Assembly (NCBI GenBank): GCA_035353175.1
Contig: DAOPZC010000005.1
Coordinates: 62,001-126,000 of the forward strand
Source of the DNA: DAOPZC01 sp035353175
Lineage (GTDB): Bacteria; Verrucomicrobiota; Kiritimatiellia; RFP12; UBA1067
DNA length: 64,000 nucleotides
Direction of reading: 5' to 3'
How positions within the stretch are numbered: the first letter of the stretch is position 1; each line of letters starts with the position of its first letter. Positions 45,901 to 52,716 of this stretch are shown one piece after another. A program made the translations under genes and the position numbers. The notes below the pieces were generated by a model, which had not been told where the DNA came from, ran no database searches, and worked only from the letters and a program-made list of their open reading frames with translations.

Positions 45901-46191
45901 TGGCAGGGCGGCATGGGCTTTTTCGCCGAGCCGCAAGGCCGTTTCGAGCTCTATGTGGACGGGACGAAGGTCATCGACATTCCTTCCATCAGCGAACGGG
46001 ATGCGGAATGGTTCAGCGTGGATAAGACAACGCGCCTGGCATACGTGCGCGACCTGTCGACGGCCGAGTATGGCACGTTCACGCTCATCCTGCCGTCCTC
46101 GAAAGTGACGCCGGGAAAAACACTGCTTCTCAAGGCGGTCGGCAGCGACTCCGGCAGCCGCCGCTGGTTCGGCGTTTTCCAGACGTGGTGA
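42916..46191 (+). CDS. Glycoside hydrolase family 2 protein, secreted
   Basis: 1091 residues. A signal peptide (to ~23, AAVVSA) precedes the GH2 sugar-binding jelly roll (SLRGEWEFV, HVPGCWEAQG, YMGEAWYRKTVEIP, SHQFGGLYRDVEI). An immunoglobulin-like domain follows at ~225-340, then a TIM barrel (FFLNGKPFFVRGFG; NYVRLHTHCELPEYFEAADEAGI). The likely acid/base is Glu459 in CTGNEG and the likely nucleophile Glu521 in VAHEY. C-terminal accessory domains follow, ending with a sandwich (FELYVDGTKVIDI). The substrate could be a beta-galactoside, beta-glucuronide or related sugar. A heptamer repeat inside the gene (43720-43754) could cause frameshifts. Confidence 0.87.
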   Translation: MMFQLKALAIAGFLGSAAVVSADEQEISGTDTWGWRKALPAVVNPALRAPAQQVISLRGEWEFVTQDVAPSRHPAWRAFYAKPWPDARKIHVPGCWEAQGVGVPGASVTWDCKWDHGPRELRNVYMGEAWYRKTVEIPKTWQNKRIWLKVGGVRSQGWFWVNTRPVAWVDSYCGTYKYDITDLVRAGEPAIVVAAVNNALPSRKGQMVSSHQFGGLYRDVEIEATPDTRIDDAWVRGDFDQQTAEVHATIACATSAGKLKNPVLRVKIQSATGNRQSATGHAAVAFEEGQKSAEVCCRVKLDPFMPWSPEAPNLYVAELTLCEGEIPVHGWADRFGVRKIEVRGDRFFLNGKPFFVRGFGDDFVYPLTMVSPASKDEHLKHLQIARASGFNYVRLHTHCELPEYFEAADEAGIMIQPELPYYGDYPTEAFAFDPMRDLTELYRHYRRYVSLTTYCTGNEGLLGKPLDREIYQLAKRLDPDRLMIHQDGNFNTAENSDFRNGPINVWVPGSFQCEAPFVAHEYLNLCVKQDPRIESRFAGPWMPPVTMAARDGLLAAAGLDRRWGDACQNAAHALQRCYQKRGLEAARMDPACDGYDFWTVVDVVVAQGNTYSSQGLFNAFWEPKLKGATPESFRLFNGPTALLLKTDPEVPIAVSGETVKASFWISHYGCTPIDKAQVRWSLRAGDRVLAQGDCEGGAVELGSTRLLAEAAVTMPAIAKPVHAVLGVTVGADGTVSNAWDFWVFPARQKQDGAGIAVSRELLPALEKLYAGLVMAGTPEAASAGLLVARIGAAEVGPAVAAGKRVLLINGTEGKPNVSLGWWSMGSQVGTAFARHPALGDFPHDGTLSPLAFRILKQGLGLPFAGMLPDEMMVVGEGLDNYFLYAGEARMDAGRVLMTFGLDVLSGTPEGSCLLDGLIRYARSDAFNPKGVVKQMPETRNGWQETVKAGDSGCDNLPPGAARLDVARAMSGKNELIWKTRPVPDGARAKPEYAVVWQGGMGFFAEPQGRFELYVDGTKVIDIPSISERDAEWFSVDKTTRLAYVRDLSTAEYGTFTLILPSSKVTPGKTLLLKAVGSDSGSRRWFGVFQTW
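43720..43754. repeat. Five tandem heptamers CAA(T/C)CGG inside the GH2 gene
   Basis: Units: CAATCGG, CAACCGG, CAACCGG, CAATCGG, CAACCGG. They encode the odd stretch QSATGNRQSATG. Because 7 is not a multiple of 3, gain or loss of one unit would break the reading frame. Confidence 0.8.
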
Positions 46192-46270
46192 GGGAGCGGA
46201 ATCGGATTGCAAAACCGTATAAAAACGGGGAAACTGTGCTCCGTAACAAGCAATATGGGGGATCTGGAAT

Positions 46271-47680
46271 ATGGATAAGATGTCGTGTTCACGCAGGGGT
46301 TTTCTTAAACGCTCAACGGCTGCCGTTTCGCTTTTCAGCGTCGTGCCGCGGCATGTCATCGCCGGCAGCGGACAGACGCCGCCCGGCGAAAAGATCCGCG
46401 TCGCGGCCATCGGCTGCGCGGGGCGTCCGGTCGCCAACATCGACGGCTTGGCCGGCAGCGGGGCGGAGATCGTCGGCCTTTGCGACGTCGATACGCGGCG
46501 CACGGGGAAGATGTGCGAGAAATACAAATCCGCGAAGTTCTTCAAGGACTACCGCGAAATGCTCGACAAACTCGACAGCCAGATCGACGCCGTGACGATC
46601 GGCACGCCGGACCACTGGCACGCGGCCATGGCGATCGAGTGTATCCGCCGCGGCAAGCACGTCCAGTGCGAGAAGCCGCTGGCGCAGAGTTTCGGCGAGG
46701 TCGACCTGATGGTCAAGGCCGCGAGGGAGTCGAAAGTCGTCACGCAGGCGATGAACCAGGGACACGCCTTCGACACGATCCGGACCTTCCGCGAATGGAT
46801 CGAAGCCGGCCTGATCGGCGGCGTGAAGGAGGCGCATTTCTGGGCACCCGCCGTCTACAGCCGTATGGACAGGCTGGAGGAGTTGAAACAGACCTACGAG
46901 GTGCCGAAAGAGCTCGATTGGGAGCTGTGGCAGGGGCCGGTCATGCCGCGCCGCGCCTATTGCCCGATGTATCTGCCGGGCGTCTGGCGCTTCTGGACGG
47001 ACTACGGGTGCAGCACGTTGGGCGACTGGGCCTGCCATTTGATGGATCCGGTGTTCTGGACGCTGGACCTCGGCTTGCCCAGCGCCGTCCGGGTGGACAA
47101 CATCGGCGATTGGAATCCGGCGAAACACGGCGCCACCTTCCCGCAAGGCGACCGCTTCACACTGGAGTTTCCCGCGAAAGATAACCGCGGCCCCGTCACG
47201 CTCGTCTGGTTTGATGGCAAGGAGTGCAAGAACGTGCCGCGGCCCAAAGAACTGGGCGACGGCCAGCCTTTCGCGCCTCACGAGCCGCGCCAGAAGGGCG
47301 TCATGAACGAGGGCGGCGTGATCTACGGTGACAAGGGCGTGATCCAGTATGGCTCGCACGGCGCGAAGGATTTGCGCGTCCTGCCCGAAACGCGCATGGC
47401 CGACTTGAAGGCCGCGAATGGATTGCCGTCCGCGCGTTACGCGCGCGTGCCGGACAACTCGCCCTACAAAGAATGGCTCAACGCCATTCGCGGCGGCTCG
47501 AAGGTCGGCTCCGATTTCGCGTACGCGGGCAATATCACGCAGGCCGCGCTGATCGCGCTGGCGGCGCTGTTCGACCCCGGCAAGCGCCTGGAATGGGATG
47601 CCGCGAAGCGCGAGTTTAAAAACAGCGACGCCGCGAATGCGCGCCTGCGCGTGAAGCGCATGCCGGGCTTCGGGGTCTGA
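46271..47680 (+). CDS. Tat-exported Gfo/Idh/MocA family oxidoreductase
   Basis: 469 residues. A twin-arginine signal (SRRGFLKRSTAAVSLFSVV) is followed by an NAD(P)-binding Rossmann domain (KIRVAAIGCAGRP, VGLCDVDTRR) and the motif GTPDHWHA plus CEKPLA, as in Gfo/Idh/MocA enzymes. The C-terminal alpha/beta domain contains YGCSTLGDWACHLMDPVFW. Glucose-fructose oxidoreductase carries its cofactor across the membrane through Tat, so a similar route is likely. Sugar substrate unknown. It lies 79 bp after the GH2 gene and is followed by a two-way terminator. Confidence 0.9.
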   Translation: MDKMSCSRRGFLKRSTAAVSLFSVVPRHVIAGSGQTPPGEKIRVAAIGCAGRPVANIDGLAGSGAEIVGLCDVDTRRTGKMCEKYKSAKFFKDYREMLDKLDSQIDAVTIGTPDHWHAAMAIECIRRGKHVQCEKPLAQSFGEVDLMVKAARESKVVTQAMNQGHAFDTIRTFREWIEAGLIGGVKEAHFWAPAVYSRMDRLEELKQTYEVPKELDWELWQGPVMPRRAYCPMYLPGVWRFWTDYGCSTLGDWACHLMDPVFWTLDLGLPSAVRVDNIGDWNPAKHGATFPQGDRFTLEFPAKDNRGPVTLVWFDGKECKNVPRPKELGDGQPFAPHEPRQKGVMNEGGVIYGDKGVIQYGSHGAKDLRVLPETRMADLKAANGLPSARYARVPDNSPYKEWLNAIRGGSKVGSDFAYAGNITQAALIALAALFDPGKRLEWDAAKREFKNSDAANARLRVKRMPGFGV

Positions 47681-47687
47681 ACCCGCT

Positions 47688-47738
47688 AAAAAAGGAAGCG
47701 CCCCCGCCTGTACAGACGAGGGCGCTTCTTTTTATTTT
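47688..47738. terminator. Bidirectional terminator between the oxidoreductase gene and ilvD
   Basis: GAAGCGCCC (47695-47703) pairs with GGGCGCTTC (47720-47728). An A run precedes and TTTTTATTTTT follows, so it can stop transcription from both sides. Confidence 0.85.
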
Positions 47739-47750
47739 TGGGCATCTCGC

Positions 47751-49415
47751 TTACATCAGCGACGCCCCAGAGCTGGCGTTGCCGACCATGAGCGAGTAGC
47801 GGCGCAGCCAGCCGCCGATGTCGCGCGGCTTCCATGCCGGCGCGGCGGCGCGGCGGCGCGCGATCTCGGCGTCGTCGAGGATCGCCTCCAGCGTGCGGCC
47901 GGGGATGTCGATGCGGATGCGGTCGCCGTCCTTGAGCAGGCCGATCAGGCCGCCCTCGGCGGCTTCAGGCGAGACGTGGCCGATGCAGGCGCCGCGCGTG
48001 CCGCCGGAGAAGCGGCCGTCGGTGATGAGCGCCACGGACTCGCCGAGGCCCGCGCCCATGATGTACGAGGTGGGGGCGAGCATCTCCTGCATGCCGGGGC
48101 CGCCGCGCGGGCCTTCGTAGCGGATGACCACCACGTGGCCGGGCTTGACCTTGCCGGCGAGGATGCCGTCGCACGCCTCCTCCTGCGAGTCGAAGCAGAT
48201 GGCCGAGCCTTCGAACGTGTGCATGGAGGGCGCCACGCCGGCCTTCTTGACCACCGCGCCCTGCTCGGCGAGGTTGCCGCGCATGATGGTGAGTCCGCCG
48301 TCTTTGGAGTAGGCGTTGTCGAGCGTGCGGATGACCTGGTCGTTCTTGATCTGTGCGGAGGCGATGGTCTCGCCGATCGTTTTGCCGCTGACCGTGGGAC
48401 AGGAGGTGTCGATCAGGCCCGGGATGTCCACGATGCGCTTAAGGATCGCGGGAATGCCGCCCGCGGCGTCGACGTCTTCCATGTGGTAGGCGCAGGAGGG
48501 CGCGACCTTGCAGACATTTGGACACTTGCGCGAGATGGCGTTGATGCGGTCGAGGTCGTAGGCGATGCCGGCTTCGTGGGCGATGGCGAGGGTGTGCAGC
48601 ACGGTGTTGGAGCTGCCGCCCATGGCCATGTCGAGCGCGAAGGCGTTGTCGATCGAGGCGAGGGTGATGAGGTCGCGGGGACGGGGGCCCTCGGCCTTGG
48701 CCATTTCGACGGCACGGACCGCGGCCTTTTTCCAGAGGTCGCGGCGGGCGGGATCCTCGGCAAGGATCGAGCCGTTGCCGGGCAGCGCGAGGCCGATGGC
48801 TTCGCAGAGGCAGTTCATCGAGTTGGCGGTGAACATGCCGGAGCAGGAGCCGCAGCCGGGGCAGGAGGAGTCCTCCACGCGCTCGAGTTGCTTCTCGTCG
48901 ACCTTGCCGTTGTTATACTGGGCGACGCCCTCGAAAACCGAGATCAGGTCCATGGGCTTGCCGTCGAGGTGTCCGGCTTTCATGGGGCCGCCGCTGGCGA
49001 AGATCGTGGGGATGTTCGCGCGGATGGCGCCGAGGATCATGCCGGGCGTGATCTTGTCGCAGTTGGGGATGCAGATCATCGCGTCGAAGCAGTGGGCTTT
49101 GACCATGGATTCCACGGAATCGGCGATCAGTTCGCGGCTGGGCAGGGAATATTTCATGCCGCTGTGTCCCATGGCGATGCCGTCGCAGATGCCGATGGTG
49201 TTGAACTCGAAGGGCACGCCGCCTGCTTCGCGGATGCACTGTTTGACCCATTCGCCGACCTTGTTGAGGTGGCAGTGGCCGGGGATGATTTCGACGTACG
49301 AGTTGCAGACGCCGATGAAGGGCTTCTTGAAGTCCTCGCGCTTGACACCCGTGGCCAGGAAGAGACTGCGGTGGGGGGCGCGCTGGAAACCGGTTTTGAC
49401 TTGGTCGCTGTTCAT
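47751..49415 (-). CDS. ilvD: Dihydroxy-acid dehydratase
   Basis: Fe-S enzyme of branched-chain amino acid synthesis; dehydrates 2,3-dihydroxy acids to 2-keto acids. Cluster-binding cysteines lie in IPNCDKITPGM and SSCPGCGSCSGMF, with GVCNSYVEIIPGH near the start and the end motif ITDGRFSGGTRGACIGHVSPEAA. At 554 residues it is full length. No other ilv or leu genes are adjacent. An efpL-like gene lies 79 bp upstream on the same strand, with a strong hairpin between them. Confidence 0.97.
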   Translation of the reverse strand: MNSDQVKTGFQRAPHRSLFLATGVKREDFKKPFIGVCNSYVEIIPGHCHLNKVGEWVKQCIREAGGVPFEFNTIGICDGIAMGHSGMKYSLPSRELIADSVESMVKAHCFDAMICIPNCDKITPGMILGAIRANIPTIFASGGPMKAGHLDGKPMDLISVFEGVAQYNNGKVDEKQLERVEDSSCPGCGSCSGMFTANSMNCLCEAIGLALPGNGSILAEDPARRDLWKKAAVRAVEMAKAEGPRPRDLITLASIDNAFALDMAMGGSSNTVLHTLAIAHEAGIAYDLDRINAISRKCPNVCKVAPSCAYHMEDVDAAGGIPAILKRIVDIPGLIDTSCPTVSGKTIGETIASAQIKNDQVIRTLDNAYSKDGGLTIMRGNLAEQGAVVKKAGVAPSMHTFEGSAICFDSQEEACDGILAGKVKPGHVVVIRYEGPRGGPGMQEMLAPTSYIMGAGLGESVALITDGRFSGGTRGACIGHVSPEAAEGGLIGLLKDGDRIRIDIPGRTLEAILDDAEIARRRAAAPAWKPRDIGGWLRRYSLMVGNASSGASLM

Positions 49416-49459
49416 GGGGATACTCGCTTAGGGAAAAGTCGTGAATGGTGTGGAACGCT

Positions 49460-49488
49460 CCGGGCGCCTGTCCTGTCGAGGCGCCCGG
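49460..49488 (-). terminator. Strong hairpin downstream of the efpL-like gene
   Basis: CCGGGCGCCT (49460-49469) pairs perfectly with AGGCGCCCGG (49479-49488) over a 9-nt loop, 6 bp past the efpL-like stop. No T run follows, so it may be an incomplete terminator, an mRNA 3'-end stabiliser or an attenuator of read-through into ilvD. Confidence 0.5.
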
Positions 49489-49494
49489 GCGGGG

Positions 49495-50076
49495 TTAGAA
49501 CTTCGAGACGGTGGCGCGCGACAGGTAAGTGCCCGTGGCGGTGTCCACGAGGATGGATTCGCCGGTCTCGAGATATTCGGGCACCTGCACGACCAGCCCG
49601 GTCTGACACTTGGCGGGCTTGGTGCGGGCGGTGACCGAGGCGCCCTTCATGACCGGGTCGCAGGACTCGATCTTGAGGACCACCTTCTGGGGCACTTCGA
49701 TCGTGAGGACTTTGCCGTCGGACACGAGCGCGAAGAGCCCCTCCATGTCCTCCACGATGAAGGCGAGCTGCTCCTCGATGGTGTCCTGCTGGAGGGTGAA
49801 CTGCGAGTAGTCCTCGGTGTCCATGAAGGTGTAGAGGTCGACCTCTTTGTAAAGGTACTGGACGGGGCGGCGCTCGAAATCAATGTCGGCGAATGGCTCG
49901 TCGCCCTTGCAGGAGACGTCCTGCTTGGCCTTGGTGATGAGGTTGCGGAAGCGGAAATGGTAGATCGAGGCCGCGCCGCGCGCGCTGGGCGTCGAAACGC
50001 TCAGATTCTCGAGAACGTGGGGCAGGCCGTTGATGCCGACGAGGCTGCCTTTCTTCAGGTCACATGCTTTTAACAT
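49495..50076 (-). CDS. yeiP: Elongation factor P-like protein (YeiP/EfpL type)
   Basis: Three-domain EF-P homologue of 193 residues that binds ribosomes stalled on poly-proline. The domain I loop reads STPSARGAAS, which matches the YeiP/EfpL consensus around SGRGAA rather than the lysine loop of canonical EF-P. Further YeiP-like strings are TFMDTEDYSQFT and STGL-like CQTGLVVQVPEYLETGE. Start 50076 (MLKACDLKKG) follows GGAG at about 10 nt; the frame extends upstream without support. A glycosyltransferase gene ends 31 bp upstream on the same strand. Confidence 0.9.
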   Translation of the reverse strand: MLKACDLKKGSLVGINGLPHVLENLSVSTPSARGAASIYHFRFRNLITKAKQDVSCKGDEPFADIDFERRPVQYLYKEVDLYTFMDTEDYSQFTLQQDTIEEQLAFIVEDMEGLFALVSDGKVLTIEVPQKVVLKIESCDPVMKGASVTARTKPAKCQTGLVVQVPEYLETGESILVDTATGTYLSRATVSKF

Positions 50077-50107
50077 AGGTTTGTTTCTCCAGATGAAAAC
50101 GCACAGT

Positions 50108-51262
50108 TTAACGGTTGGTGGCGGGCTCTGTCGAGCGCGCGTGTTGCTTCGTGTAGAGCTGCCGGTAGACGTCGAGCGTCGCGCGGGCAGCGGCCTGCCA
50201 CGAAAAATGCGCCGCGCGGGCGAGGCCCTTGTCGCGGTAGACGTCGTGCCAGTCGAGGGAGACGATGGAGGCATGGATGGCCCGGCACCACTCCTGACGG
50301 TCGGTCGGGTGGACGATCTTGGCGGCGCCGGCTGTGATCTCCTTGAGCACGTTGAGCGCGGAGCAGATCACGGGGGTGCCGCAGGCCATGGACTCGAGCA
50401 CGGGGAAGCCGAAGCCTTCGACGAGGCTCGGGAACAGGAAGGCGTGCGCCGCGCTGTAGAGGGAGGGCAAATCTTTTTCGGGAACCTCGTCGATCCACAG
50501 GACGCGATCATGGAGCCCGAGCTGCTCGGCCTCGCGGCGCAACGGGCTATTCTTGCTGGTGAAGCCGGCGATCACGAGCGGGACCGATGCGGTCGGGTCC
50601 ATGAGCGCGAGTGCGTGGAGCAGGGTGGTGACGTTCTTGTGGGGCAGGTCCGATCCGACGTAGAGCAGAAATTTTTCGGGCAGGCGGTAGGCGGCGCGCA
50701 CCTCGGCCACGGCTTTCGGTGGCTGCGGCTTGAACACGGGGTCGACGCCATGGTGGATGACCACGCTGCGCTGCGACGTGTGGGAGCCGAAGTGGCGGTC
50801 GCAGGCGTTGAGCGCGTCTTGTGAGACGCCGATGATCTTGCGGCTGTGCCAGAGCGCGCGCCGCCCGGTGATCCGCCAGAAGAGCCGCTTGAGCACGGTG
50901 CTGTACTGAGGGTGGGAGAGCGGAATGATATCGTGCACCGTCAGGACCATCCTGCCCGGCACGCGGATGGGCGTCAGGAGGTAGGGCGCATGGTAGACTT
51001 GGGCGTTGATGGCGCGGGCGAGCTTGAAGGCCTGGAAATGGCTCTTGAAGGTGTTGGGCTGCGCGCTCGTGGGGTGGATCGTGACGTGCGGGTCGGCCAG
51101 GCAGGGGATCTCGGTGTCCGGAGGAAGAATGACGTGCAGATGCTCGTCCTCGCGCAGGAGCGGGATCAGCGACCCCAGCAGCGAGCGGATGTAACGGTTG
51201 ATGCCGGGGAAGGCGTTGGTGGCCGTGCGGGCATCGAAGAGGATGGTGTGCTGCCCGTTCAT
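50108..51262 (-). CDS. Glycosyltransferase, GT4 family (GT-B fold)
   Basis: 384 residues. The N-terminal acceptor half contains FDARTATNAFPGINRYIRSLL and HAPYLLTPIRVPGRMVLTVHDIIPL. The C-terminal nucleotide-sugar half has FLLYVGSDLPHKNVTTLLHAL and the E-x7-E motif LVEGFGFPVLESMACGTPVIC. Similar enzymes act in lipopolysaccharide or exopolysaccharide assembly in the cytoplasm; donor and acceptor are unknown. The start lies one base after the stop of the MBL gene, indicating translational coupling. Confidence 0.92.
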   Translation of the reverse strand: MNGQHTILFDARTATNAFPGINRYIRSLLGSLIPLLREDEHLHVILPPDTEIPCLADPHVTIHPTSAQPNTFKSHFQAFKLARAINAQVYHAPYLLTPIRVPGRMVLTVHDIIPLSHPQYSTVLKRLFWRITGRRALWHSRKIIGVSQDALNACDRHFGSHTSQRSVVIHHGVDPVFKPQPPKAVAEVRAAYRLPEKFLLYVGSDLPHKNVTTLLHALALMDPTASVPLVIAGFTSKNSPLRREAEQLGLHDRVLWIDEVPEKDLPSLYSAAHAFLFPSLVEGFGFPVLESMACGTPVICSALNVLKEITAGAAKIVHPTDRQEWCRAIHASIVSLDWHDVYRDKGLARAAHFSWQAAARATLDVYRQLYTKQHARSTEPATNR

Positions 51263-51263
51263 G

Positions 51264-52088
51264 TCACTCGTGCCCCGCCTTTTTTCCGCGCTGGGGTGGC
51301 GTGTCCTGCAAAAACGGGTTGCCCTCCAGCTCGGCGGCGACCGTGGTCGGCGCGCCGTGTCCCGCGAAAACCTCCGTGTTGGCCGGCATCAGGAGGAAAA
51401 CCCCGAGCGAGCGGATCAGCGAAGTCTGATTGCTGCGGTGGAGATCCGTTCGTCCGACAGTGCCAGCAAAGAGGGTGTCGCCCGAAAAAACGATCTTTTC
51501 GGTCGGGAACCAGATGCAGACGCTTCCCGGCGAATGCCCGGGCGTGTGGATGACCGTGTAGGCGAGACCGCCGTCGGTGAAGCGCTGCTGGTGGCGCAGC
51601 GGCCGCGCGATGGCGACTTCGCGCGTGCGGGGATAGGCCGGCAGCCATTCGTTCTTGGCGCAGAAGGCCCAGTCGTTCTCTTCCGGGTGCAGCGCGATCT
51701 CGGCAGGAATGGCCGCGGCGAGCTCGTCGAGCGCGGAGATGTGGTCGAGGTGGCTGTGCGTCAGCACATAGGCCGCGACGGACAGGGACTGATCCGCTAT
51801 GTAGCGGCGGAGCGTGTCCGGGCAGGCCCCCGGATCGATCACGATCGCGCGTTTCTGCCGGTCGGCCACGAGATAGCAGTTGGCCGCGAGCGGCCCCACG
51901 TTGAGACGGTGGATCGTCAGCCCGCCCCGCGAGCAGACGTTGGTTTCGCGGATGAAATCCTCGTACGGCGCGGACGGTTCCGCGGCGGCGCAAAGCGGGA
52001 ACAGGCCCGCCGCAGCTAGCGCAGGCAGAAATCCGGACGTGACGAACGCGGCCCGAAACGCTACTTTTATGGTGTTCAGAAGCCTCAT
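51264..52088 (-). CDS. Metallo-beta-lactamase-fold hydrolase with export signal
   Basis: 274 residues. The zinc motif LTHSHLDHI (His111, His113, Asp115, His116), HTPGHSPGSV, FSGDTLFAGTVGRTD and GHGAPTT place it in the glyoxalase II-like group. Unusually, residues ~8-36 form a hydrophobic signal-like segment (AAFVTSGFLPALAAAGLF), so it may act outside the cytoplasm. It has a divergent promoter shared with cobO and couples to the downstream glycosyltransferase gene. Confidence 0.87.
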   Translation of the reverse strand: MRLLNTIKVAFRAAFVTSGFLPALAAAGLFPLCAAAEPSAPYEDFIRETNVCSRGGLTIHRLNVGPLAANCYLVADRQKRAIVIDPGACPDTLRRYIADQSLSVAAYVLTHSHLDHISALDELAAAIPAEIALHPEENDWAFCAKNEWLPAYPRTREVAIARPLRHQQRFTDGGLAYTVIHTPGHSPGSVCIWFPTEKIVFSGDTLFAGTVGRTDLHRSNQTSLIRSLGVFLLMPANTEVFAGHGAPTTVAAELEGNPFLQDTPPQRGKKAGHE

Positions 52089-52111
52089 AGGCGTCGCTGC
52101 CCGGCCTCCCC

Positions 52112-52140
52112 TTGGGCGGACAGAGAAAAAACACTATACC
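52112..52140 (+). promoter_or_regulatory. Promoter for cobO
   Basis: TTGGGC (52112-52117), 17-bp spacer, TATACC (52135-52140), 36 bp before the cobO start. Its -10 overlaps the -10 of the minus-strand MBL promoter. Confidence 0.55.
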
Positions 52141-52161
52141 ATACATGCGGTTTACATCCAA
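52133..52161 (-). promoter_or_regulatory. Promoter for the MBL-glycosyltransferase unit
   Basis: On the minus strand: TTGGAT (52161-52156), 17-bp spacer, TATAGT (52138-52133), about 45 bp before the MBL start. It shares four -10 positions with the cobO promoter, so the two cannot be occupied together. Confidence 0.55.
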
Positions 52162-52175
52162 GTGCGCGGTGCGAC

Positions 52176-52706
52176 ATGGGACAAAAGAAGAATCGGATCG
52201 TTCTGATGACCGGCGAGGGAAAAGGCAAGACCACCGCCGCGCTGGGCATGGCCTTGCGGGCGGTCGGGCACGGGCGGCGCGTCTGCGTGCTACAGTTCAT
52301 CAAGCGCCGCAGCGACACCGGCGAGGCGCGCGCGCTGGCGCTGTTGCCGGGCGCCGAGCTGCATCTCTGCGGCCAGGGTTTCGTGATGGCGAAGTCCGGT
52401 CCGGTCTTCGAGGCTCACGCGCGAGCGGCAGAGGACGGACTGCGACTGGCGGCGCAGAAGCTGCGGGATCCCTCTTTCGGCATGGTGGTGCTGGACGAGG
52501 TCTGCGGCGCGGTGGCGCACGGGCTGCTGACGGCGCAGGCGGTGTGCGGGGCCGTGGAGGCTGCCGCGCCGGGAACCACCGTCGTGCTGACGGGACGCGA
52601 CGCCTGCTCTGAGTTGATCGGCCTGGCCGATACCGTGAGCCGCATCGCGTGCGTCAAACACGGCATGGACGCCGGCTGGCCGTCGCAGGAAGGCGTGGAG
52701 CTCTAG
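52176..52706 (+). CDS. cobO: Cob(I)yrinic acid a,c-diamide adenosyltransferase
   Basis: Attaches the adenosyl group to corrinoids in B12 synthesis or salvage (CobA/BtuR/CobO family). The P-loop GEGKGKTTAALGMALRA is at ~13-29, followed by VCVLQFIK, the Walker B-like MVVLDEVCGAV, and the closing VSRIACVKHGMDAGWPSQEGVEL. The typical length is 170-200 residues; this one has 176. No other cob genes or cobalamin riboswitch are nearby, consistent with corrinoid salvage. It converges on the oxidoreductase gene, 10 bp away. Confidence 0.94.
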   Translation: MGQKKNRIVLMTGEGKGKTTAALGMALRAVGHGRRVCVLQFIKRRSDTGEARALALLPGAELHLCGQGFVMAKSGPVFEAHARAAEDGLRLAAQKLRDPSFGMVVLDEVCGAVAHGLLTAQAVCGAVEAAAPGTTVVLTGRDACSELIGLADTVSRIACVKHGMDAGWPSQEGVEL

Positions 52707-52716
52707 GACGAGGGGC

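Noticed and set aside
52089..52175. Cobalamin riboswitch upstream of cobO
   Set aside because: The leader is under 90 nt and lacks a B12-box-like conserved segment; the space is filled by overlapping promoters.
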